DNA of 64,000 nucleotides from NCBI RefSeq assembly GCF_004349085.1, contig NZ_SMFM01000009.1, positions 94,133-158,132 on the forward strand. The letters are read 5' to 3'. The translations under genes and the position numbers were made by a program. Origin of the DNA: Flavobacterium caseinilyticum (GTDB lineage: Bacteria > Bacteroidota > Bacteroidia > Flavobacteriales > Flavobacteriaceae). This document shows positions 45,948 through 56,595 of this stretch, one piece after another. Below the pieces are notes generated by a model. It made no database searches. It was not told the origin of the DNA and saw only the letters and a list, made by a program, of their open reading frames with translations. Every line of letters begins with the position of its first letter. The first letter of the stretch is position 1.

Positions 45948-45990
45948 AAGCAGTAAATCCTGATTTTAAAAGGATATACTGCTTTTTTTT
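45948..45990 (+). terminator. Terminator after rteC
   Basis: GCAGTAAATCC and GGATATACTGC (45950-45982) form a near-perfect stem followed by eight T, 22 bases past the rteC stop. Confidence 0.8.
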
Positions 45991-46080
45991 ATGCCAGAAT
46001 CAATCAAAGAACAATTATCAGAAAAATTAAGGTTTTTACTTTTTTCATACTACGAAAGCCATGGGGATAAAATCCAATAA
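45991..46080 (+). CDS. Possible 29-residue ORF or gene remnant
   Basis: Immediately after the terminator T-tract an ATG frame encodes MPESIKEQLSEKLRFLLFSY plus YESHGDKIQ. Its end is within the first copy of the direct repeat at 46041. The frame of the second copy likewise reads QYYESHWDKIQQKQLNFVKA, so both may be remnants of one duplicated gene. Family unknown. Confidence 0.3.
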   Translation: MPESIKEQLSEKLRFLLFSYYESHGDKIQ

Positions 46081-46358
46081 AAGCTGCTGAATTTTATAAA
46101 AACATACTAAACAGTACTAATCTAAAAACAGAAATCATGGTTTCACTCATTTTTCATGAGAAGATCACTCAAATAATTGGAGCCTAAAAAGAGAATATTT
46201 TAAATCGAATAAGAAATCATCATTTTATGGAGAATTATTTTCCAGTAAAACCAAGGCTTTAAGAATTTTAAATGTTAAAATTTTTCAGTACTACGAAAGC
46301 CATTGGGATAAAATCCAACAAAAGCAACTGAATTTTGTAAAAGCATTTTAAACAGTAC
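46041..46358 (+). repeat. Pair of 77-bp diverged direct repeats
   Basis: Copy one is at 46041-46117 and copy two at 46281-46358, 240 bp apart. They share TTTTTCA, ACTACGAAAGCCAT, GGGATAAAATCCAA, AAAAGC, CTGAATTTT, TAAACAGTAC with scattered substitutions. They occupy the non-coding space between rteC and the excisionase-like gene, where ICE excision is regulated. The rest of 46118-46410 has no recognisable gene, although a coding-like stretch (SNKKSSFYGELFSSKTKALR) precedes copy two. Confidence 0.7.
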
Positions 46359-46410
46359 CTCTATCTGGAAGAATTGCTACATACTGCGTATTGAACCTAA
46401 ATTTTTGATT

Positions 46411-46719
46411 ATGAATATCGACAGAATAGAATTTATGGCTTGGATGGAGCGAATAATGGAGCGATTTGACATCCTTATGGAATTGGCAAGTGGGACTAAA
46501 AATCAACATGCGATTATTGATGGAGAAGAGCTGTTGGACAATCAGGATATTTTACAAATACTGAAGATAAGCCCACGATCCTTGCAGCGTTACCGCTCTT
46601 CCGGTAAGTTACCCTATTATACTATTAGTGGAAAAATTTATTATAAGCTCTCAGATGTGCACCAGTTCATCAGAGAAAGCTTTACCTCTCCCTTGTCCAA
46701 AGCAAAAGTCAACGGCTGA
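46411..46719 (+). CDS. Excisionase-like helix-turn-helix protein
   Basis: The ATG at 46411 is chosen over an upstream TTG. The roughly 102 residues have an N-terminal coiled segment (EFMAWMERIMERFDILMELA) and a winged/MerR-like HTH_17 domain (LDNQDILQILKISPRSLQRY, SGKLPYYTISGKIYYKLSDV). Such proteins are ICE excision or control factors in CTnDOT-like elements (Xis2/orf group). It lies between rteC and the DUF3945/topoisomerase genes. Confidence 0.82.
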   Translation: MNIDRIEFMAWMERIMERFDILMELASGTKNQHAIIDGEELLDNQDILQILKISPRSLQRYRSSGKLPYYTISGKIYYKLSDVHQFIRESFTSPLSKAKVNG

Positions 46720-46802
46720 CAAATGATGTCAATTAAAGCCAACCAAAGAGAAACAGTGGCAGCTTCTTTACTTTCGGCATAGAAATAGAAAATATTCAGA
46801 TT

Positions 46803-48257
46803 ATGAGCGAACAAACTTTAGATACACCAAAATCTCCCGAACAATTATCTGAGATATTATTGGTACTGGATAAAGAGAAAAAGAAAATTCAGGCTGTAAA
46901 GGGCATTGATAAAAATGGCAAGCTGGAAACCGTTGAACCTATAAAGAAAAACCAGAACCAGTTTATGCGGGTGGATAAGAATGGCGATTTATTTTCTAAC
47001 TTTTTTTCTAATTTTTTCAGCCAATTAAAGGATCCTACTCGTTTTTCCTTTTTCAAAGTTACTGAACCTGTCGCTATTGATATGGCAAATGAAATGAAAC
47101 AACAGATGGATAGACCAACTCCCGAAGTAGAACAGCTGATGAAGCAACACGAAGTGAAAGCAGAACCTGATAAAAATAATAATAAACAAGAAAATAGAAA
47201 TAGTATGGAAACAACACAGACAACATCGGAAACAGGTGGATACCGTTACAAACCAGAACAGATTGACTGGGAAACAATGAACAATCTAGGATTGAATAAA
47301 GAAAAACTTGAAAAGATGAACCTCCTTGATCCTTTATTGAGAGGTTTTAAAACCAATGAGCTTGTACCAGTAAGCCTTAATCTCGGCACTGCCGTTACTC
47401 GGATGGATGCACGACTGTCTTTACAACAAAATGATGAAGGAGCGGTTGTGGTTGCTATTCATGGTATCCGCAAAGAACCTAATCTGAATTTTGCTTTTTT
47501 CGGTCATGAGTTCAGTAAGGAAGATAAAGAGAACCTGCTCCAAACAGGCAATATGGGGCGTGTGGTCAATCTGATCAATCCTAAAACTAATGAGACCATT
47601 CTCTCTATTGTCAGCGTGGATAGGCTGACTAATGAGCTTATTGCTCTGCGAACAGACAAAATCAAAATCCCTGATGAGATCAAAGGCGTGAAACTGGATG
47701 ATGTACAAAAGCAAACCCTTATGGAGGGTAAGCCGCTTCATATAGAGGGTATGACTTCCAAAAAAGGAACTTCGTTTGATGCAGAGGTACAATTCAATGC
47801 CGACAAACGTTTTGTAGAGTTCTTGTTTGACAGGAATAATACCAATAAGCAGGTACAAGGTAATGAGAAAAAACAATCGCTGGAAACTCCGAAAACTTTT
47901 AGAGGTAAAGAACTGGATAATGAGCAGTATCAAAAGTTCAAAGACGGTCAGACTGTCTATGTTAGTGGATTGGTGGATAAGAAAGGTAAAGAATACAATG
48001 GTTACATCACTTTCAACAAGGGGACAAACAAAACAGATTTTTCTTTTCAAAACCCGAACAAAATCAAAGAAGAGGCAAAACCTACCGAAGCTCATAAAAC
48101 ACAGACGGCAGTCAATTCTGAAGGGAAAACTAATGAAGCGACCAAGAATATCAAAGAGCCTTTAAAATCAGGACAAAAAAATCCCGACAGCAAGGAACAG
48201 CTGGAGGAACAAGAAGCAGCCAAAGCACCGGCCAAATCTAAAGGCATAAAAAGGTAA
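46803..48257 (+). CDS. DUF3945 ICE protein
   Basis: The 484 residues begin SEQTLDTPKSPEQLSEILLV and contain the repeated DUF3945 pattern LRGFKTNELVPVSLNLGT, GVKLDDVQKQTLMEGKPLHI and KELDNEQYQKFKDGQTVYVS. It is charged, without membrane segments, and ends in a Lys/Glu/Ala-rich tail. DUF3945 proteins are encoded with topoisomerase III in Bacteroidota ICE excision operons, exactly as here (21-base gap). Exact role is unknown, probably DNA-associated. Confidence 0.88.
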   Translation: MSEQTLDTPKSPEQLSEILLVLDKEKKKIQAVKGIDKNGKLETVEPIKKNQNQFMRVDKNGDLFSNFFSNFFSQLKDPTRFSFFKVTEPVAIDMANEMKQQMDRPTPEVEQLMKQHEVKAEPDKNNNKQENRNSMETTQTTSETGGYRYKPEQIDWETMNNLGLNKEKLEKMNLLDPLLRGFKTNELVPVSLNLGTAVTRMDARLSLQQNDEGAVVVAIHGIRKEPNLNFAFFGHEFSKEDKENLLQTGNMGRVVNLINPKTNETILSIVSVDRLTNELIALRTDKIKIPDEIKGVKLDDVQKQTLMEGKPLHIEGMTSKKGTSFDAEVQFNADKRFVEFLFDRNNTNKQVQGNEKKQSLETPKTFRGKELDNEQYQKFKDGQTVYVSGLVDKKGKEYNGYITFNKGTNKTDFSFQNPNKIKEEAKPTEAHKTQTAVNSEGKTNEATKNIKEPLKSGQKNPDSKEQLEEQEAAKAPAKSKGIKR

Positions 48258-48278
48258 TTACTAAAAATGTATTGAATT

Positions 48279-50369
48279 ATGAAAGTAGTGATTGCAGAAA
48301 AACCAAGCGTAGCCCGTGAAATAGCAGCCCTGTTAGGAGCCACCGAAAAGAAAGATGGCTACCTAATGGGCAATGGCTATTATGTTACGTGGGCTTTTGG
48401 ACATTTGGTAGGATTGGGTATGCCGGAAGATTACGGAATTTCAGGATTTCAGAAATCATACCTGCCGATACTTCCAAATCCTTTTTTATTGACCGTCCGA
48501 AAAGTCAAAAAAGACAAAATCTATGTAGCAGATACAGGAGCGTTAAAGCAGTTAAAGGTAATTGAACATGTTATCAACCTTAGTGAAGAGATTATTGTCG
48601 CAACCGATGCCGGGCGTGAGGGTGAACTGATATTCCGCTATATCTATGAATACCTCAAAAGCAACAAACCCTTTGATCGTCTTTGGATTAATTCGCTGAC
48701 CGAAAAGGCAATCAGGCAGGGTTTAGACAACTTAAAACCTGGTAGCGATTTTGACGGATTATATCAGGCAGCGCAGGGCAGGAGCCGAGCTGATTGGCTT
48801 TTGGGCATCAACGCTTCTCAGGCATTAAGTATTGCTGTAGGAAATGGTATCTATTCACTTGGTAGAGTGCAGACACCTACACTTGCTTTAATATGCAGAC
48901 GTTATCTGGAAAATAGAAATTTTTCGGTGCAGCAATACTGGCAAATACAGGTGTCCCATACAAAAGAGTTCATAGATTTTAAAAGCCTTTCCAAAAACAA
49001 ATGGCAAGATAAAAAGCTTGTGGAAAATATATTAAAGTCCATCGAAAGAAATGGCAATACAGTTACGGTTACCACTGTAGAAACCAAAAGCGTGACGGAA
49101 CAACCGCCTTTGCTGTTTGATCTGACTGGCTTGCAAAAAGAAGCCAATAAAAAGTTGAATCTGACGGCTGAAGAAACCTTGAACATTGCCCAAAGCCTGT
49201 ATGAAAAGAAATTTATTACTTACCCACGTACTGGGAGTAAATATATTCCTGAAGATATGTGGGCAGAGATTCCAAATCTGATAAGGGCTTTACAGGATAT
49301 GGGAGCCTTCAAGCAAGCAGTAACCAAAGTGAAATGGGGGCATTTCAATAAACGTATCGTAAATGACCTTCGTGTTACCGATCATCATGGTCTGCTGATT
49401 ACGGACAAAATCCCATCAGCATTACAGGCCAAGGAAAATGCTGTTTACAATATGATTGCCTTTCGACTACTGGAAGCAATTTCACAAGCCTGTACAAAAG
49501 AGATAACCGATATTACTTTACAGGCTTTGCATTATGATTTTGCCCTGAAAGGCTGCAAGATATTGGAACCAGGTTGGCGGTCCATCAAAGGCAGTTTTTC
49601 AGATAATGATACTGGACCTATGCAGGAATTACCCGAACTAAAAAAAGGTGATGAACTCAAAATCAAAGATGCTTCGGTTTTGGAAAAGAAAACCAGACCA
49701 CCTGTGCTTTATACTGAGGCCGGACTTTTATCAGCTATGGAAACGGCAGGAAAGGAGATTGAAAATGAAGAGGGACGCAAAGCAATGCAAAACGTAGGTA
49801 TTGGTACACCAGCCACAAGAGCCTCCATTATTGAAACCCTGTTTAGCCGTAACTATATCCAAAGGGGAAATAAATCCCTGTTACCTACCGATAAAGGATT
49901 GCAAGTCTATGAACTGGTCAAAGACAAGAAAATTGCCGATGTAGCAATGACCGCAGAGTGGGAGCTAGCTTTGCAGAAAATTGAAAACAACGAAAGTAAT
50001 GCGGAAGTTTTTCAAAAAGAAATGGAAATCTATGCCACGTCTATTACCAATGAATTGCTGCAAACGGCTATTGTACAAGAAAACCTACCTAGCCTTGTTT
50101 GTCCTAAATGCAAAAAGCAGCAACTGATTATTAGAGATAAAATTGTTAAATGTTCTGATGAGGTCTGCAACTGGGTACAGTTCCGAAATGTATGTGGTGT
50201 GCATTTAAGCATAACTGATATAGAAAGTCTTGTCAATACTGGCAAAACTTCTCTTATAAGAGGAATGAAAAGTAAAGCTGGAAAGAAATTCGAGGCCTAT
50301 ATTGTATTGAATGAAAAAGGGGAAAGCTCCTTTGAATTTGAAAAATCTAATTTATCAGGTAGAAACTAA
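48279..50369 (+). CDS. topB: Type IA DNA topoisomerase III
   Basis: The 696 residues have the TOPRIM domain ([35 protein letters not shown]) and the active-site Tyr in [12 protein letters not shown]. The C-terminal zinc-ribbon-like segment [20 protein letters not shown] has four Cys. It relaxes or decatenates DNA during ICE excision or transfer. Sequence immediately after the stop comes from an ORF6N gene fragment. Confidence 0.93.
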   Translation: MKVVIAEKPSVAREIAALLGATEKKDGYLMGNGYYVTWAFGHLVGLGMPEDYGISGFQKSYLPILPNPFLLTVRKVKKDKIYVADTGALKQLKVIEHVINLSEEIIVATDAGREGELIFRYIYEYLKSNKPFDRLWINSLTEKAIRQGLDNLKPGSDFDGLYQAAQGRSRADWLLGINASQALSIAVGNGIYSLGRVQTPTLALICRRYLENRNFSVQQYWQIQVSHTKEFIDFKSLSKNKWQDKKLVENILKSIERNGNTVTVTTVETKSVTEQPPLLFDLTGLQKEANKKLNLTAEETLNIAQSLYEKKFITYPRTGSKYIPEDMWAEIPNLIRALQDMGAFKQAVTKVKWGHFNKRIVNDLRVTDHHGLLITDKIPSALQAKENAVYNMIAFRLLEAISQACTKEITDITLQALHYDFALKGCKILEPGWRSIKGSFSDNDTGPMQELPELKKGDELKIKDASVLEKKTRPPVLYTEAGLLSAMETAGKEIENEEGRKAMQNVGIGTPATRASIIETLFSRNYIQRGNKSLLPTDKGLQVYELVKDKKIADVAMTAEWELALQKIENNESNAEVFQKEMEIYATSITNELLQTAIVQENLPSLVCPKCKKQQLIIRDKIVKCSDEVCNWVQFRNVCGVHLSITDIESLVNTGKTSLIRGMKSKAGKKFEAYIVLNEKGESSFEFEKSNLSGRN

Positions 50370-50728
50370 AGTCTTTAATCAGGCTGTAAAGCGGAATATA
50401 GACCGCTTTCCTGAAAACTTCCGTTTCCAGTTGACCCAAGATGAATTTGATACTATAAACTTGAGGTCACAATTTGTGAACTCAAGTTTGAATTATGCGG
50501 GAAGGCGTTATCTGCCTTATGCTTTTACCGAGCAAGGTATCGCTATGCTCTTATCTGTGCTCCGCAGCTATACTGCCGTAAAAGGATGACCACGACCGTT
50601 TTCTCATAATTGATAATACCGAACTCTATCATATTGGAGTATCATTGAAAGATCTGGGTAAAAAATGGTTTGCCTTTTCACGAATGGATATTGAGATTGG
50701 CAGAATGCTTCAAATTTTATCCGTTTAG
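50363..50728 (+). pseudogene. Truncated and internally deleted ORF6N-domain gene
   Basis: From about 50363 the frame reads [51 protein letters not shown], the ORF6N DNA-binding domain, and stops at 50589. In another frame 50588-50728 reads DHDRFLIIDNTELYHIGVSL then KDLGKKWFAFSRMDIEIG, the typical C-terminal end of the same family. The N-terminus and the middle are missing. It is a broken gene wedged between topB and DUF1896. Confidence 0.75.
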
Positions 50729-50751
50729 CAAAATTATAAACAAAATATAGT

Positions 50752-51189
50752 ATGGAAACACATCAAAAAGACCTGTCTTATTTCAGGTTACGACTACAAG
50801 AATTATTGACTACAAGCTTTCCCGAAAAAACGTATGATGTTAAATTTATTGACCAGCGTTCAAGTTGGGCTTCCAATGCTTATGAAGGAGCATTTCGGGC
50901 AGGAAACCCCGTCAGTCAATGCAATCATATTGCTGATTATGTTTTATTTGAAGGATTGTACTTCTCCAGATTTGATACCGTTTTTCAGGTGGTTTGCAAT
51001 GAGTTTGATACTACAATGGCAGACGAAGAACTACGACCGTTTGCCTTCAAGATGTTGCCTGTTTGCGACCCTGTTTTTACAAACTACAAATTGGAGGATG
51101 ACTTTGCCTATTCTTCGGAGTTTGAACTGCTCTATACCGAACTGACTGGAACTATAGCCATTTGGATAGAAGAAAATGGGCTTCAGTAA
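50752..51189 (+). CDS. DUF1896 protein
   Basis: A 145-residue acidic protein with the DUF1896 stretch [20 protein letters not shown] and [20 protein letters not shown]. It is a standard ICE gene located before the large methylase/helicase, overlapping that gene's start by 14 bases, so the two are translationally coupled. Function unknown. Confidence 0.88.
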   Translation: METHQKDLSYFRLRLQELLTTSFPEKTYDVKFIDQRSSWASNAYEGAFRAGNPVSQCNHIADYVLFEGLYFSRFDTVFQVVCNEFDTTMADEELRPFAFKMLPVCDPVFTNYKLEDDFAYSSEFELLYTELTGTIAIWIEENGLQ

Positions 51190-54100
51190 ACGTCAACATC
51201 TCCAAAGGAATATTGATGCCTTACGAATTGCTTTTGAACTGGAAAGGGAGAAACGGAAAGCCACGATAGGCGAAAGACTGCTAATGATGCAATACAGCGG
51301 ATTTGGCGGTCTTAAATTCGTGTTGAACCCTGCCAAAAAACCGATAGACATTAACCATTGGAGGAAAACTGAACACGAACTCTTTTCACTTACACAAGAA
51401 CTCCATCAACTTCTAAAAGAAAATGCAACTGACGAGAAGCAATACCAAAGGTATGTGGACAGTATGCGGAGTTCTGTACTGACTGCATTTTATACTCCGC
51501 CTTTGGTTATTGATGCTATTTCTGCTCCCTTAAAAGAAAACGGTATAAACATCCGAAAATTTCTAGAACCTTCTGCCGGTATCGGCTCTTTTATAAAATC
51601 TTTTGCCGATAGAGACTCACCTCAGGTTACCGCTTATGAAAAGGATCTGCTTACAGGAAAAATTTTAAAGCAGCTCTATCCCGACAGTTCTGTCAGAATA
51701 AACGGTTTTGAAGAAGTACCAGAAAGAGAACAAAATAGCTATGATGTGGTTGCTAGTAATATCCCTTTCGGTGATACTTCCGTTTTTGATCTTTCCTATT
51801 CTAGAAGCAGGGATACTGCAAAAGTACAGGCTGCTCGAAGCATACACAATTACTTTTTCCTGAAGGGAGCCGATATGCTCCGTGAGGGCGGTATACTGGC
51901 TTTTATAACTTCACAGGGTGTACTGAATAGCCCTAAAAATGAAACCATTCGTAGGGCATTGATGAAGGATAATAATCTGGTTTCAGCAGTTCGATTGCCA
52001 AACAACCTGTTTACTGACTATGCCGGTACGGAAGTCGGTAGCGATTTGATAATCCTGCAAAAAAATTCTACAAAGAAAAGTGTGACCCAAGCGGAAGAAC
52101 TGTTTTGTCAAAGCAAAATAGCGGAATACAATAAACCAAACAATGCCTTGTTTCAGGATAACGTAAGGATTGTCCATACTACGCGTGTGCTTGGTACTGA
52201 TCCGTACGGACAACCTGCATTTATCTATACGCACACGAATGGTGTGGAGGGAATTGCCAAAGACCTGAAACAAATGGTAACGGAGGATTTTAGAAAACAT
52301 CTTGATATTGGCTTGTATAAAGGTGAACGGAACGATTCGTCTGTCGTACAAATTCCGATAAAACCAACGGTTACACCTCCCGTTTCCGGACCTGTATCAA
52401 TTACATTGGAAACACAGATTTTATCTGCTTCAACAACAAATAAGGACATTGTAAAAGAGGAAAGGCAACTGAGCATTTTTGATCTCTTTGAAAATTCAGA
52501 AGAACTGGCTGCTGTTGCCACTCCTGTTAAAGCAATTGCAACAACAAAACAACCAGCCAAAAGAAAAAGAACTGTGAGCGGATATCAGGGAAACCTGTTC
52601 AGCGGTTTGATGCAGCAACCTCCTGTTCCTATTTCTCCAGTAAATAATACTCCAAGTGAAAGAAATGCGCAGGAAGTCATTGGCGATTTGTTTTCAGTAG
52701 TGAACAGAAATGGTGTGATCGAAAAGATTACCTCAGAGAACACTATTCCCGAACCTGCAATTTATACCAAGGGAATACAGTCTTTTCATCGTAACGATAG
52801 CCTTGCAGTGGATAACGGCTGGGTAGGTTATCTTAAAGATTTTGAAAGTGATAAGAAGCAGGCAATGTTTCATCCTCTGCAATTATCATCCTTGCAGAAA
52901 GTAAGGGCTGAAGCCTATATTTCTGTACGGGATAGCTATCTCGATTTATATCAGAAGGAAGCCGAACTGCAAATTGAACATAAAGAAGAGAGAGAAAAAT
53001 TTGATAAGGCTTACGATGCCTTTGTAAAAAGGTACGGCAACCTAAACAGTGCTGATAATATCAAGCTTATCAAAACAGACAGTTCAGGTAAGGAAATCCC
53101 TTATCTGGAACGTGTGGTGGGTGGTGTGGTACATAAGGCAGATATCTTCCACCGTCCGGTAAGCTTCTCCATTATCACATTGACTGCTGATAATCCTGAT
53201 GAGGCTTTGGCCGCATCGCTGAACAAATACGGCAGGGTTGATTTGGGGTATATGTCCAAAATCAGTGGTATGCCATCCGACAATTTGAAAGAGGCATTAC
53301 AAGGACGTATTTTTTACAATCCTTTGGAAAAGGAATATGAAATAGCTGAAAGATGGATAGCAGGCAATGTGGTGGAGAAAGCCACAGCTGTAAAAACATA
53401 TCTCGAAAACAATCCCTATGATAGGCAGGCCAAACAAAGCCTTACCTCTTTAGAAGAAGCTCGTCCAAGACGAATTGAATTTGAAGAGCTGGATTTCAAT
53501 CTTGGTGAACGCTGGATACCGACAGGGATCTATGCTCGCTTCGCTTCTCATCTTTTCGACACAGAGGTGCGCATTCAATATTCTGAAACTTCCGATGACT
53601 TTTCTATAAAATGCTACCAGAAAAATGTACATATATGGGATAAATATGCTGTCAAGTCTGAAAGTCGAACATTTGACGGGATTGCTCTGCTGAAAAATGC
53701 ATTAGTTAACACCACTCCTGATATTACCAAAAAGGTCATGATTGATGATAAGGAGATCAAGGTACGGGATATGGAAGCCATACAAATGGCAAATACCAAG
53801 ATTGATGAAATTCGTACAGCATTTAGTGAATGGCTTCACGCCCAAAATGATGAGTTTAAAAAAAGACTAACCAACCAATATAATGATACCTTTAACTGTT
53901 TTGTACGACCGCAATACGACGGAAGTCATCAGGAATTTCCCGGACTGGACAGAAAAGGCTTAGGTATTAACGATTTGTATTCGAGCCAAAAAGATACAGT
54001 ATGGATGATCAAGCTGAACAACGGTGCCATTTGTGACCACGAAGTTGGAGCAGGAAAGACATTGGTGATGTGTACGGCAGCACAGGAAATGAAACGTTTG

Positions 54101-56569
54101 GGAATGGTACACAAACCTATGATAATAGGATTGAAAGCCAATGTTCATGAGATTACAGAAACGTACCGTGAAGCCTACCCACACGCTAAAATTATGTATC
54201 CTGGTAAAGAAGATTTTACCCCACAGAAAAGGCAACGGATTTTCGGAGATATTAAAAACAACGATTGGGATTGCGTGATATTGACCCATGATCAGTTTGG
54301 CATGATACCCCAGTCAGCAGAAATGCAAAAGGAAATCCTACAAGTCGAACTCAACAGCGTGGGAGATAATCTTGCCGCTTTAGAAGCACAGGGCAAGGAG
54401 ATTTCAAGGGGAATGCTCAAAGGTGTAATCATTAGGAAGCAGAACCTTGAAGTTAGGTTGAAAACATTGGAACATGACATCGAAAACCGAAAAGATGATG
54501 TAGTGGATTTTAAGATGATGGGCATCGACCACTTATTTGTTGATGAAAGCCACCAGTTCAAAAATCTGATGTTCAATACCCGCCATGACCGGGTTGCAGG
54601 TTTGGGCAATATGATGGGAAGTCAAAAGGCTATGAATCTGCTTTTTGCCATCCGCACCATTCAGGATCGCATACAAGGAGATATGGGCGCTACGTTTCTT
54701 TCGGGAACAACTATCAGCAATTCTTTAACCGAGCTATATCTATTGTTCAAATATCTGCGTCCAAGAGCATTGGAAAAACAGGGTATCAATTGCTTTGATG
54801 CTTGGGCGGCTATCTATGCAAGGAAAACGACTGATTATGAGTTTTCGGTAGCGAATAATATCGTGTCAAAAGAGCGCTTTCGTTACTTTATCAAAGTGCC
54901 GGAACTAGCACAGTTCTATTCGGAAATTACAGATTACAGAACCGCTAAGGATATTGGTATAGATCGTCCGGAAAAGAACGAGGTGCTTTATAATATACCG
55001 CCTACACCAGATCAGGAAGTATTCATCCAGAAATTGATGGAGTTTGCAAAATCAGGTAATGCTATCCTATTAGGGAGACCTCCGCTGACAGATCGGGAAG
55101 GAAAAGCAAAGATGCTGATTGCTACTGATTATGCCCGTAAGATGTCGCTCGATATGCGAATGGTAAGCGGTAAATATGATGACCACCCAGATAACAAAGC
55201 TTCTCATTGTGCAGCCAATATTGCAAAGTATTACCAAAAGTTTCATGCGCAGAAAGGAACACAGTTTGTCTTTTCAGATTTAGGCACTTACAAGCCAGGA
55301 GAATGGAATGTATATGGGGAGATCAAGCGAAAGCTTGTAGAGGACTACCGCATACCGCCACATGAAGTACGTTTTATACAGGAAGCTAAAAATGATAAGC
55401 AGCGTAAGGAACTTATCAATGGTATGAATGAGGGAAAAATCCGTGTGCTGTTCGGTTCTACCGGCATGTTGGGAACTGGTGTAAATGCACAGAAAAGAGC
55501 CGTTGTCGTTCATCATTTGGATACCCCGTGGCGACCAAGCGATCTTGCCCAACGTGACGGAAGGGCTGTCCGAAAAGGCAATGAAATCGCCAAATTTTTC
55601 GCCGATAACAAGGTGGATGTAATTATCTATGCAGTCGAAAAATCGCTGGACAGCTACAAGTTTAATCTGCTGTACAATAAACAGCTTTTTATTGACCAGC
55701 TTAAAACCAACAATCTCGGAAAGCGGACCATTGACGAGGGAAGCATGGATGAAAAATCGGGTATGAACTTTTCGGAATATGTAGCTATTCTTTCGGGCAA
55801 TACCGATCTTTTGGAAAAAGCGAAGCTGGAAAAACAGGTTGCCGGATTGGAAAGTGAGAAGCAGGCATTCAACCGTTCCAAGTTCAGCTCCAAATACAAA
55901 CTGGAAGATATTTCCGCTACTCTGGATTCTGCCGAGTCACGATTGGAACGAATGAGCCTTGATAGGGAAAACCTGGAACAACGCTTACAAAAACGACAGG
56001 ATGGTACGATACTAAATCCTGTCCAACTTGATGGATTATCGTCTAATGCAGATATGAAACAGATTGGAACCAAGCTTAACCAGATTGCCGATAAAGCTCG
56101 TACTGGTGGTCAATATGAAGAAATAGGCAGCCTATATGGGTTTGCATTGTTAGTTAAAACCGAAATGTCCGAAAAAGAGGGTATTGATATTAGGGTCAAT
56201 CGTTTTTTGGTACAGGGTGAAGGCAACATAAAATACACCTACAATAATGGCTTGATTGCTAATGATGAAAAGCTTGCGTCAATGAACTTCCTTAATGCTT
56301 TGGAAAAAATACCTGGCTATATCGAACAGCAACAAAAGAAAATTGCTGAATTGCAAAAAGATCTTCCTGTACTTCAGGAAATGGTCAATGGGACGTGGAC
56401 AAAAGAAAGCAGGCTGAGCGAACTAAAAACCGAACTGGCGGCCATCGATAGGAAGATACAATTGTCAATTGCTCCAGAACCGAAAGATGAGATGACTGAA
56501 GGGCAAAAAAGTACAATTAAAATAGATGATGTTCAGGGAAAATCTTCTGTGCGTTTAAAAACAATGTAA
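51176..56569 (+). CDS. N6-methylase/SNF2-like helicase fusion (BT4223-type ICE protein)
   Basis: The 1,797 residues join an N-terminal N6-adenine methylase-like fold ([17 protein letters not shown] and the catalytic-type [10 protein letters not shown]) to a C-terminal superfamily-2 helicase: Walker A in [18 protein letters not shown], motif [10 protein letters not shown], and motif VI region [12 protein letters not shown]. These giant proteins are conserved in Bacteroidota ICEs and plasmids. The Asn-Ile-Pro-Phe motif differs from the usual (D/N)PP(F/Y), so methylase activity is uncertain. It may modify or protect the element or act in processing. Confidence 0.9.
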   Translation: MGFSKRQHLQRNIDALRIAFELEREKRKATIGERLLMMQYSGFGGLKFVLNPAKKPIDINHWRKTEHELFSLTQELHQLLKENATDEKQYQRYVDSMRSSVLTAFYTPPLVIDAISAPLKENGINIRKFLEPSAGIGSFIKSFADRDSPQVTAYEKDLLTGKILKQLYPDSSVRINGFEEVPEREQNSYDVVASNIPFGDTSVFDLSYSRSRDTAKVQAARSIHNYFFLKGADMLREGGILAFITSQGVLNSPKNETIRRALMKDNNLVSAVRLPNNLFTDYAGTEVGSDLIILQKNSTKKSVTQAEELFCQSKIAEYNKPNNALFQDNVRIVHTTRVLGTDPYGQPAFIYTHTNGVEGIAKDLKQMVTEDFRKHLDIGLYKGERNDSSVVQIPIKPTVTPPVSGPVSITLETQILSASTTNKDIVKEERQLSIFDLFENSEELAAVATPVKAIATTKQPAKRKRTVSGYQGNLFSGLMQQPPVPISPVNNTPSERNAQEVIGDLFSVVNRNGVIEKITSENTIPEPAIYTKGIQSFHRNDSLAVDNGWVGYLKDFESDKKQAMFHPLQLSSLQKVRAEAYISVRDSYLDLYQKEAELQIEHKEEREKFDKAYDAFVKRYGNLNSADNIKLIKTDSSGKEIPYLERVVGGVVHKADIFHRPVSFSIITLTADNPDEALAASLNKYGRVDLGYMSKISGMPSDNLKEALQGRIFYNPLEKEYEIAERWIAGNVVEKATAVKTYLENNPYDRQAKQSLTSLEEARPRRIEFEELDFNLGERWIPTGIYARFASHLFDTEVRIQYSETSDDFSIKCYQKNVHIWDKYAVKSESRTFDGIALLKNALVNTTPDITKKVMIDDKEIKVRDMEAIQMANTKIDEIRTAFSEWLHAQNDEFKKRLTNQYNDTFNCFVRPQYDGSHQEFPGLDRKGLGINDLYSSQKDTVWMIKLNNGAICDHEVGAGKTLVMCTAAQEMKRLGMVHKPMIIGLKANVHEITETYREAYPHAKIMYPGKEDFTPQKRQRIFGDIKNNDWDCVILTHDQFGMIPQSAEMQKEILQVELNSVGDNLAALEAQGKEISRGMLKGVIIRKQNLEVRLKTLEHDIENRKDDVVDFKMMGIDHLFVDESHQFKNLMFNTRHDRVAGLGNMMGSQKAMNLLFAIRTIQDRIQGDMGATFLSGTTISNSLTELYLLFKYLRPRALEKQGINCFDAWAAIYARKTTDYEFSVANNIVSKERFRYFIKVPELAQFYSEITDYRTAKDIGIDRPEKNEVLYNIPPTPDQEVFIQKLMEFAKSGNAILLGRPPLTDREGKAKMLIATDYARKMSLDMRMVSGKYDDHPDNKASHCAANIAKYYQKFHAQKGTQFVFSDLGTYKPGEWNVYGEIKRKLVEDYRIPPHEVRFIQEAKNDKQRKELINGMNEGKIRVLFGSTGMLGTGVNAQKRAVVVHHLDTPWRPSDLAQRDGRAVRKGNEIAKFFADNKVDVIIYAVEKSLDSYKFNLLYNKQLFIDQLKTNNLGKRTIDEGSMDEKSGMNFSEYVAILSGNTDLLEKAKLEKQVAGLESEKQAFNRSKFSSKYKLEDISATLDSAESRLERMSLDRENLEQRLQKRQDGTILNPVQLDGLSSNADMKQIGTKLNQIADKARTGGQYEEIGSLYGFALLVKTEMSEKEGIDIRVNRFLVQGEGNIKYTYNNGLIANDEKLASMNFLNALEKIPGYIEQQQKKIAELQKDLPVLQEMVNGTWTKESRLSELKTELAAIDRKIQLSIAPEPKDEMTEGQKSTIKIDDVQGKSSVRLKTM

Positions 56570-56595
56570 ATCTGGAACAAAACAAGAAGCTACAT

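Noticed and set aside
50311..50362. Start of the 92-residue ORF within topB
   Set aside because: The first 17 residues are an out-of-frame reading of the topoisomerase end; ORF6N similarity only starts at about 50363.
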